NCBI GenBank assembly: GCA_009777515.1
Contig: WRLR01000036.1
Location: 1 to 35,002 of the forward strand
Source: Oscillospiraceae bacterium
GTDB taxonomy: Bacteria; Bacillota; Clostridia; WRLR01
DNA length: 35,002 nucleotides
Direction: 5' to 3'
Positions 1-8,175 of the stretch are shown here, in pieces; within the stretch, counting starts at the first letter, position 1; every line of letters begins with the position of its first letter. Position numbers and translations under genes: made by a program. The notes below the pieces were generated by a model. It worked only from the letters and a program-made list of their open reading frames with translations. It was not told the origin of the DNA and did no database searches.

Positions 1-270
1 CCAAGTGCGATGTATATATACCCAATATTTGTTTTTGACTATCTCTGACCATTTAATTATAGCAAAATTAATTTTCGTTATCAAGGGGTAAATTTTAAAA
101 ATTAACATTGTACCAACGTTAATCTTCAATATTTAAAAATGTACCAATGTAAATCTTAAAAAACTACTATTTAGTCCTTGAAATGATGAAAATATGAAAT
201 ATATTTTGGGGATAATAAATTGATCGTTGATATTGCTTATCGAAATATCACAAAATTGAATAAATGAAAT
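1..270. other. AT-rich non-coding stretch downstream of tsaD
   Basis: I see no gene on either strand in this very A+T-rich stretch beyond the tsaD stop codon. It contains one imperfect direct repeat: TGTACCAACGTTAATCTT near 112-129 and TGTACCAATGTAAATCTT near 141-158, about 30 bases apart. No clear terminator hairpin for tsaD is visible. Confidence 0.5.
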
Positions 271-1365
271 TTATATCGCAGCGGTTGATGTCGCATTAAG
301 CGTAAGGGGTGAAAACACGCCGGCGACGTAGTCGTGGTAAGCGCGTGCCGCAACCATCGCCGCGTTGTCGGTACACAACGGTGGGGGCGGGAAATAAACG
401 GATGTCTTCCCTACTGCTTCCGCTTCGGCTGCGGAAGAAGCGGCTTCCGCTGCGACTCGGAAGCGTTCACGCAGGGCGCCGTTGGCGGCTACGCCCCCTG
501 CGACCACTATTTTTCCACTGCCTAAGGAGCGTTCTGCAGCCATCGTGTTCATAACCAGTGCGTCTACGACCGCCGCTTGGTAACTAGCGCAAAAATCGCG
601 AAAAAACGCATCCGACAGCGTGCGGAGCGGCGGCTGCGATTGTAGCGACGGCTGCGACTGCTGCGACGCCGACTGGCCTAGCTCCTTTTTCATGCGGTTT
701 ACCGCTGCCGTTTTGACGCCGCTGAAGCTGAAATCATATGTCCCGTCTCTAAAAGACGTCCTCGGGAAGCGAATAAATTCCGGATCGCCACCAGCCGCCG
801 CAGCCTCCAGCTTTTGTCCACCGGGATACCCAAGGCCGGCGGCCCGCGCGACTTTGTCAAACGCTTCTCCAGCCGCGTCGTCCCTCGTCCTCCCGACCAG
901 GCGGTATGTCCTATAATCTTCTACATAATATATGCTGCTGTGGCCGCCCGATACTACGAGCGCGGTAAACGGCGGTTCCGGCGGCGCTTGCGTCAGGCGG
1001 ATCGCCGATATGTGCGCCGCAACATGATGGACGCCGATCAAGGGCTTGCCTGTCGCCCTGGCGACGCCCTTGGCAAAAGACAGCCCCACCAATAACGAAC
1101 CGACCAGCCCGGGCCCATATGTAACGGCAACGGCGTCTATATCACCAAGGGCGACCCCGGATTTCGCAATGGCTTCGTCGACGACCGGGACTATGGCCAG
1201 CAGGTGCTGCCGAGACGCCGTTTCCGGCACAACCCCGCCAAAAGCGGCGTGGTCGCCGATCTGCGACAGGACGACATTGGAGAGGATCTCCCTCCCGTTA
1301 CGGACCACCGCAGCGGCGGTTTCGTCGCAACTCGTCTCAATGCCCAGTATAGTCACATCACCCAT
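271..1365 (-). CDS. tsaD: tRNA N6-adenosine threonylcarbamoyltransferase TsaD
   Basis: TsaD transfers the threonylcarbamoyl group from threonylcarbamoyl-AMP to A37 of ANN-decoding tRNAs, working in the cytoplasm with TsaB and TsaE. The N-terminus has the ASKHA-type signature LGIETSCDETAAAVV (residues 7-21). The metal-binding HxxxH is H114/H118 in GVHHVAAHISAI, and ALVVSGGHSS (135-144) and the late GGVAANGALR (290-299) are typical of the family. At 364 residues it is slightly long because of a Gln/Ser/Pro-rich insertion at about 230-247 and an Ala/Glu-rich one at about 305-320. The ATG at 1365 is preceded only by a weak AGGCA. It is the last of three same-strand genes (RNase J, uppP, tsaD), 133 nt after uppP. 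The assignment is firm. Confidence 0.96.
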   Translation of the reverse strand: MGDVTILGIETSCDETAAAVVRNGREILSNVVLSQIGDHAAFGGVVPETASRQHLLAIVPVVDEAIAKSGVALGDIDAVAVTYGPGLVGSLLVGLSFAKGVARATGKPLIGVHHVAAHISAIRLTQAPPEPPFTALVVSGGHSSIYYVEDYRTYRLVGRTRDDAAGEAFDKVARAAGLGYPGGQKLEAAAAGGDPEFIRFPRTSFRDGTYDFSFSGVKTAAVNRMKKELGQSASQQSQPSLQSQPPLRTLSDAFFRDFCASYQAAVVDALVMNTMAAERSLGSGKIVVAGGVAANGALRERFRVAAEAASSAAEAEAVGKTSVYFPPPPLCTDNAAMVAARAYHDYVAGVFSPLTLNATSTAAI

Positions 1366-1423
1366 CGATATGCCATGCCTTTCAATTAAGTATCATTTAC
1401 AAAATTTACCGCGCCCCTACGAA

Positions 1424-1476
1424 TATCACCGCGCCCCTGTTGGGGGCGACGCCCTCGGCGCCCCTCGTCCCCCTTA
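1424..1476 (-). repeat. GC-rich palindromic element, GTAGGG family
   Basis: This lies in the gap between uppP and tsaD. It has two copies of GCGCCCCT followed by a G+C-rich inverted repeat in which GGGGCG near 1442 can face CGCCCC near 1459. Read on the minus strand it includes the edge CGTAGGGGCGCGGT, which resembles the palindromes at 12931, 18466, 18522 and 31343. It is a degenerate member of that family and may form a hairpin in the uppP-tsaD transcript. Confidence 0.45.
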
Positions 1477-1498
1477 CGCATACTATACGCGCGCATAT

Positions 1499-2506
1499 TT
1501 AGAAAAGCTTATCAAACACGGCGCCAATAAAAAGCTGATCTACCAATATCAAAACACCCAACAAGCCGACATAGAGCGAAAACCACGTGAGCTTGATTTT
1601 TTGGATGGCCCTTAGCATGAATCGGGCCGCAAAATAGCCCGATATGGCGGCGGCCAGGAAGCCGACCGCCATCACGAGAGGCCCTGCGGCGGACATGGCG
1701 GCGCCAACCTCCGCCGCTGCGTCTGGCGCTGCAGCCGCCGCCGTTGCAGCCGCCGCCGCAACAGCCTCGCCCCCCCTGCCCAACACCATTTTTAATAAAT
1801 CGTATGCCACCGCCATCAACGTGACGGGAATGGACATCAAAAAAGCGAACTCAATCGCGGCCGGGCGCCCGAAGTCGCACATGATGCCCGCAGCTATCGT
1901 ACTGCCCGACCTTGAGACCGCTGGCACAGTGGCTATCCCCTGCGCGACGCCGACAATCAGCGCGCCCATGGGCGTGACCCTCTTGTCTGTGTCGGCGCGG
2001 CGCCGCTCGTTCATTCCGTAGGCGGGGCCCATCAGAGGCAAGCGCCCTCCGCCCCCGCCACCCCCGCTTGCATCGCTCTGGCGCGGGCCCGCATTTCGAT
2101 GCCGTAACGCGCGTACAAAGTCGTTTTCGCTTTTTCCATGGGACTCGGCAAAATACAAAAGAAGGGCAGTAAAAATAAACCCGACGCCAAGGCTCGCGCC
2201 GGTATCGAAGAGGTCGCTTAACAAGCCTTCAAAAAGCAGGACCAATACGACAGTCGGGATCGTGCCGAGCACAACCATCTTCGGGATGTGCCCCAAGGGC
2301 TCGCGTATGTATTTCAACAGCCTTTCCCTCATAACGACGCACAGCGAAACCAGCGTCCCCAAATGCACGAATATGGCAAAGCTCATCGCGCCTTCTTCAA
2401 TGCCAAACAATTTTTGCAAAAGGACGAGATGCCCCGAGCTGCTGATAGGCAAAAATTCGCCCAGCCCCTGCACTATGCCCAAAACCAGCGCTTGTAACAC
2501 AGTCAT
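1499..2506 (-). CDS. uppP: Undecaprenyl-diphosphatase UppP (BacA family)
   Basis: This integral membrane phosphatase recycles undecaprenyl pyrophosphate to the monophosphate carrier used for peptidoglycan export, and gives bacitracin tolerance. The first conserved region is QGLGEFLPISSSGH (residues 13-26), which fits the (E/Q)xxxE motif. The second is VPAVSRSGST (194-203), where the common PG dipeptide is PA but the key SRSG is kept. Hydrophobic helices fill the rest. At 335 residues it is about 65 longer than usual because of a Gly-rich cytoplasmic-type insertion (about 136-178, with seven Gly in a row) and an Ala-rich one (about 244-275). The ATG at 2506 has a good AAGGAGA site. It lies 29 nt after the RNase J stop, so the two are probably cotranscribed. 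Confidence 0.94.
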   Translation of the reverse strand: MTVLQALVLGIVQGLGEFLPISSSGHLVLLQKLFGIEEGAMSFAIFVHLGTLVSLCVVMRERLLKYIREPLGHIPKMVVLGTIPTVVLVLLFEGLLSDLFDTGASLGVGFIFTALLLYFAESHGKSENDFVRALRHRNAGPRQSDASGGGGGGGRLPLMGPAYGMNERRRADTDKRVTPMGALIVGVAQGIATVPAVSRSGSTIAAGIMCDFGRPAAIEFAFLMSIPVTLMAVAYDLLKMVLGRGGEAVAAAAATAAAAAPDAAAEVGAAMSAAGPLVMAVGFLAAAISGYFAARFMLRAIQKIKLTWFSLYVGLLGVLILVDQLFIGAVFDKLF

Positions 2507-2535
2507 TTGAACTTCTCCTTATCATTAGTAAACGC

Positions 2536-4248
2536 TTACACTTCTATAATTATTGGCAGTATCATCGGGCGCCTTTTTAGCTTGTCAAAGATGTACCCGT
2601 TAAGCGAGTCTTTTATAAGCGCCTTGGTGAACCCCCAGCCGCGTTTCCCCGTCGGCTCTCCATTATCCTGATCCACGTCGTCCAGCGCCTTTTTAATGGC
2701 CTCGCGCGCCTCGTCCATAAAGTCTTCGGCCTCCCTGACGTAGACGAAGCCACGCGAGATCACGTCGGGTCCGGACAGGATTTCGCCCGAGTCTTTGTCA
2801 ATGGTGAGCACCACGACGATCAGCCCGTCTTGGGACAGCAGCCTGCGGTCGCGCAGCACGATGCTGCCGACGTCGCCGACGCCCAGCCCGTCGACGAGCA
2901 CGCGCCCCGCCTCGACCGATCCGTTCAGTTTCGCGCTGTCGCCGTCGAGTTCCAGAATTCTGCCGTTCTCCGATATAAAAATGTTTTCTTCCGCCATCCC
3001 CAGGCTTTGGGCCAGGATCGCGTGGCGTTTCAAATGGCGGTACTCGCCATGTACGGGCATAAAAAATTTCGGCTTGACGAGGCTGTGTATGATTTTCAGC
3101 TCCTCGCGGCACGCGTGCCCGGACACATGCACGTCCGCCAGCGATTCGTATATGACGTCGGCGCCCCTTTTAAAGAGATCGTCTATGACTTTGAATACGT
3201 ATTTTTCGTTTCCCGGGATGGGGTTGGCCGACAGTATGACCAGATCGCCATCCATTATCCCGATTTTGCGGTGATCCGACGACGCGATGCGCGTCAGCAC
3301 CGACATGGGCTCGCCTTGGCTCCCCGTCACGATCAGCACCAGGCTTTCCGAGGGGTGCCGGTTTATGTCGTCCATGTCCACGACAGCCCCCGCCGGTATT
3401 TTAAGATACCCAAGATCTGTCGCGACGTCCACCACGTTCAGCATGCTCCTGCCGCAAAAGACGACCTTGCGGTCAAACTTGACGGCAGCGTTCACAATCT
3501 GCTGTATGCGGTGCACATTGGACGCGAACGTGGCTACCAGGATGCGCCTGCCGCCGGACTGCATGAATATCTGCTCCATGGATTCGCCGACGGTCCTCTC
3601 GGACATGGTAAAGCCGGGAAGCTCCACATTCGTGCTGTCGCACATAAGTAATATGACGCCCTCGCTGCCCAGTTGCGCGAAGCGCGTCAGGTCGATGGCT
3701 TCGCTCTCCACTGGCGTGTAGTCGACTTTGAAGTCCGAGGTTAAGATCACCACGCCCACAGGCGACTTTATCGCGAGGGCGACCGTGTCCGCCACGCTGT
3801 GCGTGGAGCGTATGAACTCTATCTCAAACGGGCCGAGCTCAATCGACTGGCCCTGGACGACCGTCTGCAGGTGAACCTTGTCCTTTAAGCCGTGTTCGGC
3901 AAGCTTTGAGCCAATGAGCCCGAGTGTGAGCTTTGTCCCGAAGACAGGCACGTCGAGATCGCGGATCACATACGGCAGGGCGCCGACATGATCTTCGTGG
4001 GCGTGGGTCAGGATAATCCCGCGCACCTTCTCGCGGTTCTTGATCAAATATGCCATGTCCGGTATGACGAGATCGACCCCGAGCATATCGTCCTCCGGGA
4101 ACGCAAGCCCGCAGTCGACGACGATGATTTCGTCTTCGTATTCAAACACCGTGATGTTCTTGCCTATTTCCTGAAGCCCGCCCAGCGGTATGACTTTCAA
4201 TACCGGTTGTCTTTTGTTCTTTTCTTCGCTTTTTTTCTTTCTTGCCAC
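2536..4248 (-). CDS. Ribonuclease J (metallo-beta-lactamase/beta-CASP nuclease)
   Basis: RNase J is the 5'-3' exonuclease and endonuclease that handles mRNA decay and rRNA maturation in most Firmicutes. The metal-site motif HAHEDH is at residues 82-87, followed by STHSVADTVALAI and MCDSTNVE. The beta-CASP region includes VHVSGHACREE and FMPVHGEYRHL. The C-terminal domain continues to residue 570, close to the normal length of about 555. A Lys/Glu-rich N-terminal tail (residues 1-13) precedes the fold. The start is GTG at 4248, with AGGGAA about 12 nt upstream. I cannot tell RNase J1 from J2 here. uppP follows 29 nt downstream. The 5' side carries a 10-nt tandem repeat. Confidence 0.96.
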   Translation of the reverse strand: MARKKKSEEKNKRQPVLKVIPLGGLQEIGKNITVFEYEDEIIVVDCGLAFPEDDMLGVDLVIPDMAYLIKNREKVRGIILTHAHEDHVGALPYVIRDLDVPVFGTKLTLGLIGSKLAEHGLKDKVHLQTVVQGQSIELGPFEIEFIRSTHSVADTVALAIKSPVGVVILTSDFKVDYTPVESEAIDLTRFAQLGSEGVILLMCDSTNVELPGFTMSERTVGESMEQIFMQSGGRRILVATFASNVHRIQQIVNAAVKFDRKVVFCGRSMLNVVDVATDLGYLKIPAGAVVDMDDINRHPSESLVLIVTGSQGEPMSVLTRIASSDHRKIGIMDGDLVILSANPIPGNEKYVFKVIDDLFKRGADVIYESLADVHVSGHACREELKIIHSLVKPKFFMPVHGEYRHLKRHAILAQSLGMAEENIFISENGRILELDGDSAKLNGSVEAGRVLVDGLGVGDVGSIVLRDRRLLSQDGLIVVVLTIDKDSGEILSGPDVISRGFVYVREAEDFMDEAREAIKKALDDVDQDNGEPTGKRGWGFTKALIKDSLNGYIFDKLKRRPMILPIIIEV

Positions 4249-4290
4249 TGATTAATCATTCCCTTTCTATATATCTTTACCAGATATTAT

Positions 4291-4340
4291 TTCGTTGCAA
4301 TTAGTTGCAATTAATTGCAATTAGTTGCAACTAGTTGAAA
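4291..4340. repeat. 10-bp tandem repeat, five units
   Basis: There are five consecutive 10-nt units with consensus TTAGTTGCAA (TTCGTTGCAA, TTAGTTGCAA, TTAATTGCAA, TTAGTTGCAA, CTAGTTGAAA). They sit 43-92 nt upstream of the RNase J start, so they are in its promoter or 5' untranslated region. Being close to one helical turn, the units would present the same face of DNA to a binding protein. No function can be assigned. Confidence 0.7.
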
Positions 4341-4363
4341 TTATGATGTTGCATACGAGCGCT

Positions 4364-4493
4364 GTTCGTCCCTGTTATTTCGTCCTTGTTATATTGTTAT
4401 AAAAACGCGGGCGAACAGGTTCCAAATGCCGCAGCCGGACGCCGTTCGTCCCTGTTACATGTTGTTATATGACTCGCGGGCGAACAGGTTCCA
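4364..4493 (-). repeat. Duplicated end of the pseudouridine synthase gene, with possible terminator
   Basis: Two blocks occur twice in the same order: GTTCGTCCCTGTTA at 4364-4377 and 4444-4457, and CGCGGGCGAACAGGTTCCA at 4406-4424 and 4475-4493. The second set forms the last codons and stop of the rluA-type gene, and the first set lies just beyond the stop. On the minus strand, GGGACGAAC (about 4443-4451) can pair, with one bulge, with GTTCGCCC (4409-4416), and a run of five T follows. The distal copy may therefore act as an intrinsic terminator for that gene. Confidence 0.5.
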
Positions 4494-5315
4494 CGGGTAC
4501 TCGTCGGGCGGCGGCGCCGATACAATGATCGGCGCTTTTTGCACGGGGTGCGAAAACGCGAGCGAAGCCGCCCATAGCGCCGGCCCTTCCGGCATCTGAA
4601 CAAGCATAGACCCTCCCGGCGCCGGCGCGTATGACTGCCTTTGCCGATCGCGCGCCGCTCCGCCGTATTTCCTGTCCCCGATAACCGGGCAACCGATGTG
4701 CGCGAACTGCGCCCTGATCTGGTGCGGCTTCCCGGTTATCAAATTTACCCGCACCAGCGTCAATGGGCTATTGCGAGCGCCACTGGCAGCCACCCCGCCC
4801 CTGCCGCCGCCTCCGCTTCCGTCCATCGAATCGCACGGCGTTTGCGCCGCCAGCGTCACATAGTCCAAAGCGGCGTAGTCCTTGCTTACTGCGTCCGTAC
4901 TTTCCGCTTCTGTCACGCGTACAAGGTTTACCATGCGATCTTTTTTAATAATATGTTCCAACCGCCCCGAAGCGCCGCCGGGCGAGCCGCCCAGCACTGC
5001 GAAATACACCTTTTTCACCGTGCGCCCGCGAATCTGCGCGGACAGCCTCCCGGCCGCCTTGGAGGTTCTGGCGAAAACCATGACGCCGCCCACGGGCCTG
5101 TCGAGCCGGTGCACGAGCCCCAGATACACATCCCCCTGCTTGCCGTATTTTTCCTTTATGTACGCTTTCAGGATGGTCAGCATGTCGGCTGCTGCCGAAC
5201 CGTCAGCCTGCGACAACGTCCCGCACGGCTTTACCGCGCAAATGACGTGGTTGTCTTCGTAGAGTATCTTCACGCCGCCGAAATCGCCTGCGGCTATGCC
5301 CTGGCCCTTCCGCAT
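4455..5315 (-). CDS. RluA-family RNA pseudouridine synthase
   Basis: The protein isomerises uridine to pseudouridine in structured RNA, probably rRNA. The catalytic motif is VHRLDRPVGGVMVFA (residues 68-82, catalytic Asp72), and GKPHQIRAQFAHIGCPVIGD is the usual C-terminal family motif. No S4 domain is visible. I place the start at ATG 5315, not at the far upstream end of the open frame. That start comes one base after the stop of the methyltransferase gene, giving 286 residues, whereas the longer frame would overlap the methyltransferase by 75 meaningless codons. A Gly-rich insertion (SGGGGRGG) sits about 50 residues before the GKPHQIR motif. The two genes are very likely translationally coupled. 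The exact target site cannot be told from the sequence. Confidence 0.93.
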   Translation of the reverse strand: MRKGQGIAAGDFGGVKILYEDNHVICAVKPCGTLSQADGSAAADMLTILKAYIKEKYGKQGDVYLGLVHRLDRPVGGVMVFARTSKAAGRLSAQIRGRTVKKVYFAVLGGSPGGASGRLEHIIKKDRMVNLVRVTEAESTDAVSKDYAALDYVTLAAQTPCDSMDGSGGGGRGGVAASGARNSPLTLVRVNLITGKPHQIRAQFAHIGCPVIGDRKYGGAARDRQRQSYAPAPGGSMLVQMPEGPALWAASLAFSHPVQKAPIIVSAPPPDEYPWNLFARESYNNM

Positions 5316-5316
5316 A

Positions 5317-6186
5317 TTATACCCGCGCCCAACGCGCGCAGCACCCGCACGGCAGGACTGCGCCGCCGGATGAAACCGGGATGCCAATCTCCCCGGACTC
5401 AACATGCCCGACCCCGCCAAAGCGCCTGCCCATTGCGATCCGAAGCACATTTTCGACAGTCGCGGCTGAAAGCCCCGCAGCATAGGAGTTGATGATGAAA
5501 AAAAGCGGCGGTTCCATAAACAATTGGGCGCAAAGCTCAACAGCCCCGTACAGATGGTCCCCGGCCTTCCACAGCTCGCCGCCCGGACCCCTGCCGTAGG
5601 CCGGCGGATCCATTATGACAGCGTCATATACCGAACCGCGCCGGATCTCGCGGCGCACAAATTTAAATACATCGTCGACGATATACCGGGTCCTTCCCTC
5701 CGGGACGCCAGACAGCGACGCGTTCGCCTTCGCCATCGCGACAATGCCGCGCGCGGCGTCCACGTGGCAGACATGCGCCCCGGCGCGTGCCGCGGCGACC
5801 GTAGCCGCGCCCGTGTAGGCGAACAGGTTCAACAGCCTTATTTGGCTTTGGCCGCCAATTAATTTTGCCATCCAGTCCCAGTTTACCGCTTGTTCGGGAA
5901 AAATGCCCGTATGCTTGAATTGCATAGGTTTTATGCAGAAGCGCAGGCCCTTGTACCCGATCTCCCAAGTGTCCGGCAGCTCCCGTGCAAAGCCCCAGCT
6001 CCCGCCCCCGCTTGCGGAGCGGCTGTAAGCGGCGTCCGCCGACGCCCATTCGCCCGCAGCCTTGGACGGCGGCCATACCGCCTGGGGATCGGGGCGCCTC
6101 AAAACATAGGGGCCCCAGCGCTCGAGCTTCTCGCCGCCCCCCGCGTCCAAAAGCTCATAGTCTTCCCATTCATTAGCAATCCACAT
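5317..6186 (-). CDS. Class I SAM-dependent RNA methyltransferase, RlmI-like
   Basis: This is a Rossmann-fold methyltransferase. SAM-binding motif I is LLNLFAYTGAATVAAARAGA, and the catalytic-type motif IV is YDAVIMDPPAYGRGPGG. The N-terminal region (EDYELLDAGGGEKLERWG, RRPDPQAVWP) is typical of a Firmicute group related to RlmI/YccW, so an rRNA or tRNA target is likely but not proven. I prefer ATG 6186 (289 residues). A TTG at 6219 would add 11 residues but overlaps the T-run of the tRNA terminator. Neither has a strong ribosome-binding site. The adjacent pseudouridine synthase gene starts one base after this stop, so the pair probably forms a small RNA-modification operon. Confidence 0.87.
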   Translation of the reverse strand: MWIANEWEDYELLDAGGGEKLERWGPYVLRRPDPQAVWPPSKAAGEWASADAAYSRSASGGGSWGFARELPDTWEIGYKGLRFCIKPMQFKHTGIFPEQAVNWDWMAKLIGGQSQIRLLNLFAYTGAATVAAARAGAHVCHVDAARGIVAMAKANASLSGVPEGRTRYIVDDVFKFVRREIRRGSVYDAVIMDPPAYGRGPGGELWKAGDHLYGAVELCAQLFMEPPLFFIINSYAAGLSAATVENVLRIAMGRRFGGVGHVESGEIGIPVSSGGAVLPCGCCARWARV

Positions 6187-6217
6187 ACGCAATTCGCAAC
6201 GCCCGCTTGGATAAATC

Positions 6218-6243
6218 AAAAACCCCGCATAATCATTGCGGGG
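6218..6243 (-). terminator. Rho-independent terminator after tRNA-Val
   Basis: On the minus strand a 7-bp stem CCCCGCA/TGCGGGG with a 7-nt loop is followed directly by TTTTTGATTT. It begins 20 nt beyond the tRNA 3' end and ends just before the methyltransferase gene. Confidence 0.85.
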
Positions 6244-6263
6244 TCTTGATTAAGCCACAACAG

Positions 6264-6336
6264 TGGGCAATGAGGGGCTCGAACCCCCGACTTTCACCAC
6301 GTCAAGATGACACTCTACCAGCTGAGTTAATTGCCC
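6264..6336 (-). tRNA. tRNA-Val (anticodon GAC)
   Basis: This is a 73-nt cloverleaf on the minus strand. The acceptor stem GGGCAAT/ATTGCCC has discriminator A, and the D-stem is ACTC/GAGT. The anticodon stem TCATC/GGTGA encloses the loop TTGACGT, so the anticodon is GAC. The T-arm is GGGGG-TTCGAGC-CCCTC. The CCA end is not encoded, because CTG follows the discriminator, so it must be added by the CCA-adding enzyme. Confidence 0.97.
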
Positions 6337-6350
6337 ACACTTCGACTAAC

Positions 6351-6379
6351 ATATTATCATAACAGTATTACAAATGCAA
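6351..6379 (-). promoter_or_regulatory. Probable promoter of tRNA-Val
   Basis: On the minus strand TTGCAT (6374-6379) and TAATAT (6351-6356) are separated by 17 nt, each matching four of six consensus bases. The predicted start near 6344 would give a leader of about 8 nt before the tRNA. Confidence 0.45.
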
Positions 6380-6473
6380 TAACCACATTATTATAAATTA
6401 ATATATGTTTATGTATATGTAGGTTGCTTGAGGTTGCTTGACTGGTTAAGTCTTTGCGGTTACAATATAAAAA

Positions 6474-6550
6474 ACGGTTAATTGGAAACGGCAAATTTGG
6501 TTAACTATAAATAGGTAATATGGTTAAGTGAAATGAGCGAAAACGGTTAA
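6474..6550. repeat. 23-bp direct repeats carrying GGTTAA
   Basis: GGTTAA occurs at 6476, 6499, 6522 and 6545, exactly 23 bases apart, embedded in degenerate 23-nt units such as ACGGTTAATTGG and TGGTTAACTATA. An extra GGTTAA at 6444 and a 10-nt duplication (AGGTTGCTTG twice, 6421-6440) lie just upstream. The array lies 156 bases before the ATPase gene in a 369-nt gap with no coding region. Confidence 0.7.
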
Positions 6551-6705
6551 CAGCAATCTCTCATGTTTGTTTCCATAAATTGTTGAACGATATGCGCTTC
6601 TTGTACGTAACGATCGATCTTTGTCTCATCGGCCGGCGGGAGAGGGCTTTAGCACGTATTTTATTACATAATCGAAGTGTTTGCATATTAATATGGAGGG
6701 CCAGT

Positions 6706-7977
6706 ATGACATTAACGGAGCATGGATATAAACCAAGGCTAATAGACGGCATAATCACAAAATATATGGGTTTATTTGGCGCGCTGTCAATAGAAGGCCC
6801 TAAATGGTGCGGCAAAACATGGACGTCCTTAAACCATGCTAAAAGCGTTGTGTATATGCTCGATCCAGAAAATGACTATGCGAATCGGGAAGCTGCGCGG
6901 TTAAACCCGGCATCTATTTTGACAGGCGAAAAACCACTTCTTGTTGACGAATGGCAGGAAGTACCGGGTGTTTGGGATGCCGTCCGGTTCGCTTCGGACA
7001 GGACAACGGATAAGGGATTGTTTTTATTGACAGGTTCTGTCACGCCAAAAAAAAGCAGTTATTCGCACAGCGGAGCGGGCAGGATTGGCAAGATCAGGAT
7101 GCGTACAATGTCCCTGTTTGAAAGCGGAGACTCGTCCGGTAAGATCAGCCTCGCAGGCCTGTTTGAAGGAGATAAAATAAATTCTGACATATCGAATTTA
7201 ACGCAAGATAAGCTAATTAATTTTATGATACGCGGCGGGTGGCCGGGAAACCTTGCTTCTCCAAAAGATGACGCAGGCATATTGCCAGAACAATATGTGG
7301 CAGCGCTAGCGGAAACCGATATTTCCAACGCTGACAATTCAAAACGGAACCCCAATATAGTAATGCATTTGCTTGCTGCAATCGCGCGGACAAATGTGAC
7401 AACCGCAAAGCTTAGTACGATCACTGCTGATGTTCAATCACGTTTTGGAGACGTCACAAGACAAACCGTTGCGGATTATCTTTCAGCATTGTCACGTTTG
7501 TATGTGGTGGAAGAGATTCCTCAGTGGTTTCCGGAGCTCCGGGATAAACAGCGTTTGCGAAAAGCCCCAAAAAGAATGTTAGCGGATCCTTCGCTTGCTG
7601 TATGCGCGTTAAAGGCAAGGAGCAACGAACTCGCGAGAGATCCCCGCACACTCGGGATGGTTTTTGAAAACCTCTGTTTGCGGGATTTATTGGTATACTC
7701 AGATATAGCTGGCGCCAAACTCAGCCACTATCATGATCTGAATGATTTGGAAGTGGATGTTGTAGTTGAGCTGGGCTCTAAATGGGCAGCTATGGAAATT
7801 AAGCTTGGAGCCCACAGAGTCGACGAAGGCGCAAAATCTCTGAAGCGTTTACAGGCGATGCTTGTTTCAAAAGGGGCGCGCTACCCGTCCTTTTTAGCCG
7901 TAATCACAGGAGGGGGGCCGCTTTACACGCGCGATGATGGGGTTTTCGTCATACCGATAGATTGCATGAAACCATAA
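6706..7977 (+). CDS. AAA-type ATPase with DUF4143 domain
   Basis: The P-loop EGPKWCGKTWTS (residues 30-41) is followed by the Walker B-like PLLVDEWQEVP and the sensor-like FLLTGSVTPKK. The C-terminal part has the DUF4143 hallmarks RMLADPSLAVCAL, GMVFENLCLRDL and LEVDVVVELGSKWAAMEIKLG; the last resembles a PD-(D/E)xK nuclease core. The cellular role of this family is unknown, and I do not infer one. I start at ATG 6706 (423 residues) because ATATGGAGGG lies 5-10 nt upstream; the open frame runs 42 codons further without a ribosome-binding site. The gene stands alone, has a repeat array in front, and its base composition is visibly less G+C-rich than neighbouring housekeeping genes. These genes are often horizontally acquired. 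Confidence 0.88.
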   Translation: MTLTEHGYKPRLIDGIITKYMGLFGALSIEGPKWCGKTWTSLNHAKSVVYMLDPENDYANREAARLNPASILTGEKPLLVDEWQEVPGVWDAVRFASDRTTDKGLFLLTGSVTPKKSSYSHSGAGRIGKIRMRTMSLFESGDSSGKISLAGLFEGDKINSDISNLTQDKLINFMIRGGWPGNLASPKDDAGILPEQYVAALAETDISNADNSKRNPNIVMHLLAAIARTNVTTAKLSTITADVQSRFGDVTRQTVADYLSALSRLYVVEEIPQWFPELRDKQRLRKAPKRMLADPSLAVCALKARSNELARDPRTLGMVFENLCLRDLLVYSDIAGAKLSHYHDLNDLEVDVVVELGSKWAAMEIKLGAHRVDEGAKSLKRLQAMLVSKGARYPSFLAVITGGGPLYTRDDGVFVIPIDCMKP

Positions 7978-8047
7978 GACCGCGACAAATACGAAAATTG
8001 TGAAAATAGGAAACAATTGTATAATTGAAAACGTTGCGCCGTAACAT

Positions 8048-8067
8048 ACAGGGGTACGGTTCTCTTG
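8048..8067 (+). repeat. Single arm of the ACGGTTCTCTTG palindrome
   Basis: ACAGGGGTACGGTTCTCTTG here matches, almost base for base, one arm of the large palindrome at 15443-15499. No second arm is seen nearby. It lies in the 198-nt gap between the ATPase and hydrolase genes and looks like a decayed copy of the same element. Confidence 0.55.
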
Positions 8068-8137
8068 ATATGGCTGCTCCTCATATTGCGTTCTATTATA
8101 AATTTATATTCTACTGCACGATCCCTTAAAAAAGCAT

Positions 8138-8143
8138 ATAATA
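8138..8143 (+). promoter_or_regulatory. Possible -10 box of the hydrolase gene
   Basis: A perfect TATAAT lies 32 nt before the start codon of the metallo-hydrolase gene. No convincing -35 box is found 16-18 nt upstream, so this is tentative. Confidence 0.35.
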
Positions 8144-8175
8144 ATAAAAATTATTAATTATTTTGGGGGTTCGCA

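Noticed and set aside
4397-4603. Small minus-strand frame at the end of the pseudouridine synthase gene
   Set aside because: It is out of frame with the real gene and arises from the duplicated gene end; it has no ribosome-binding site of its own.
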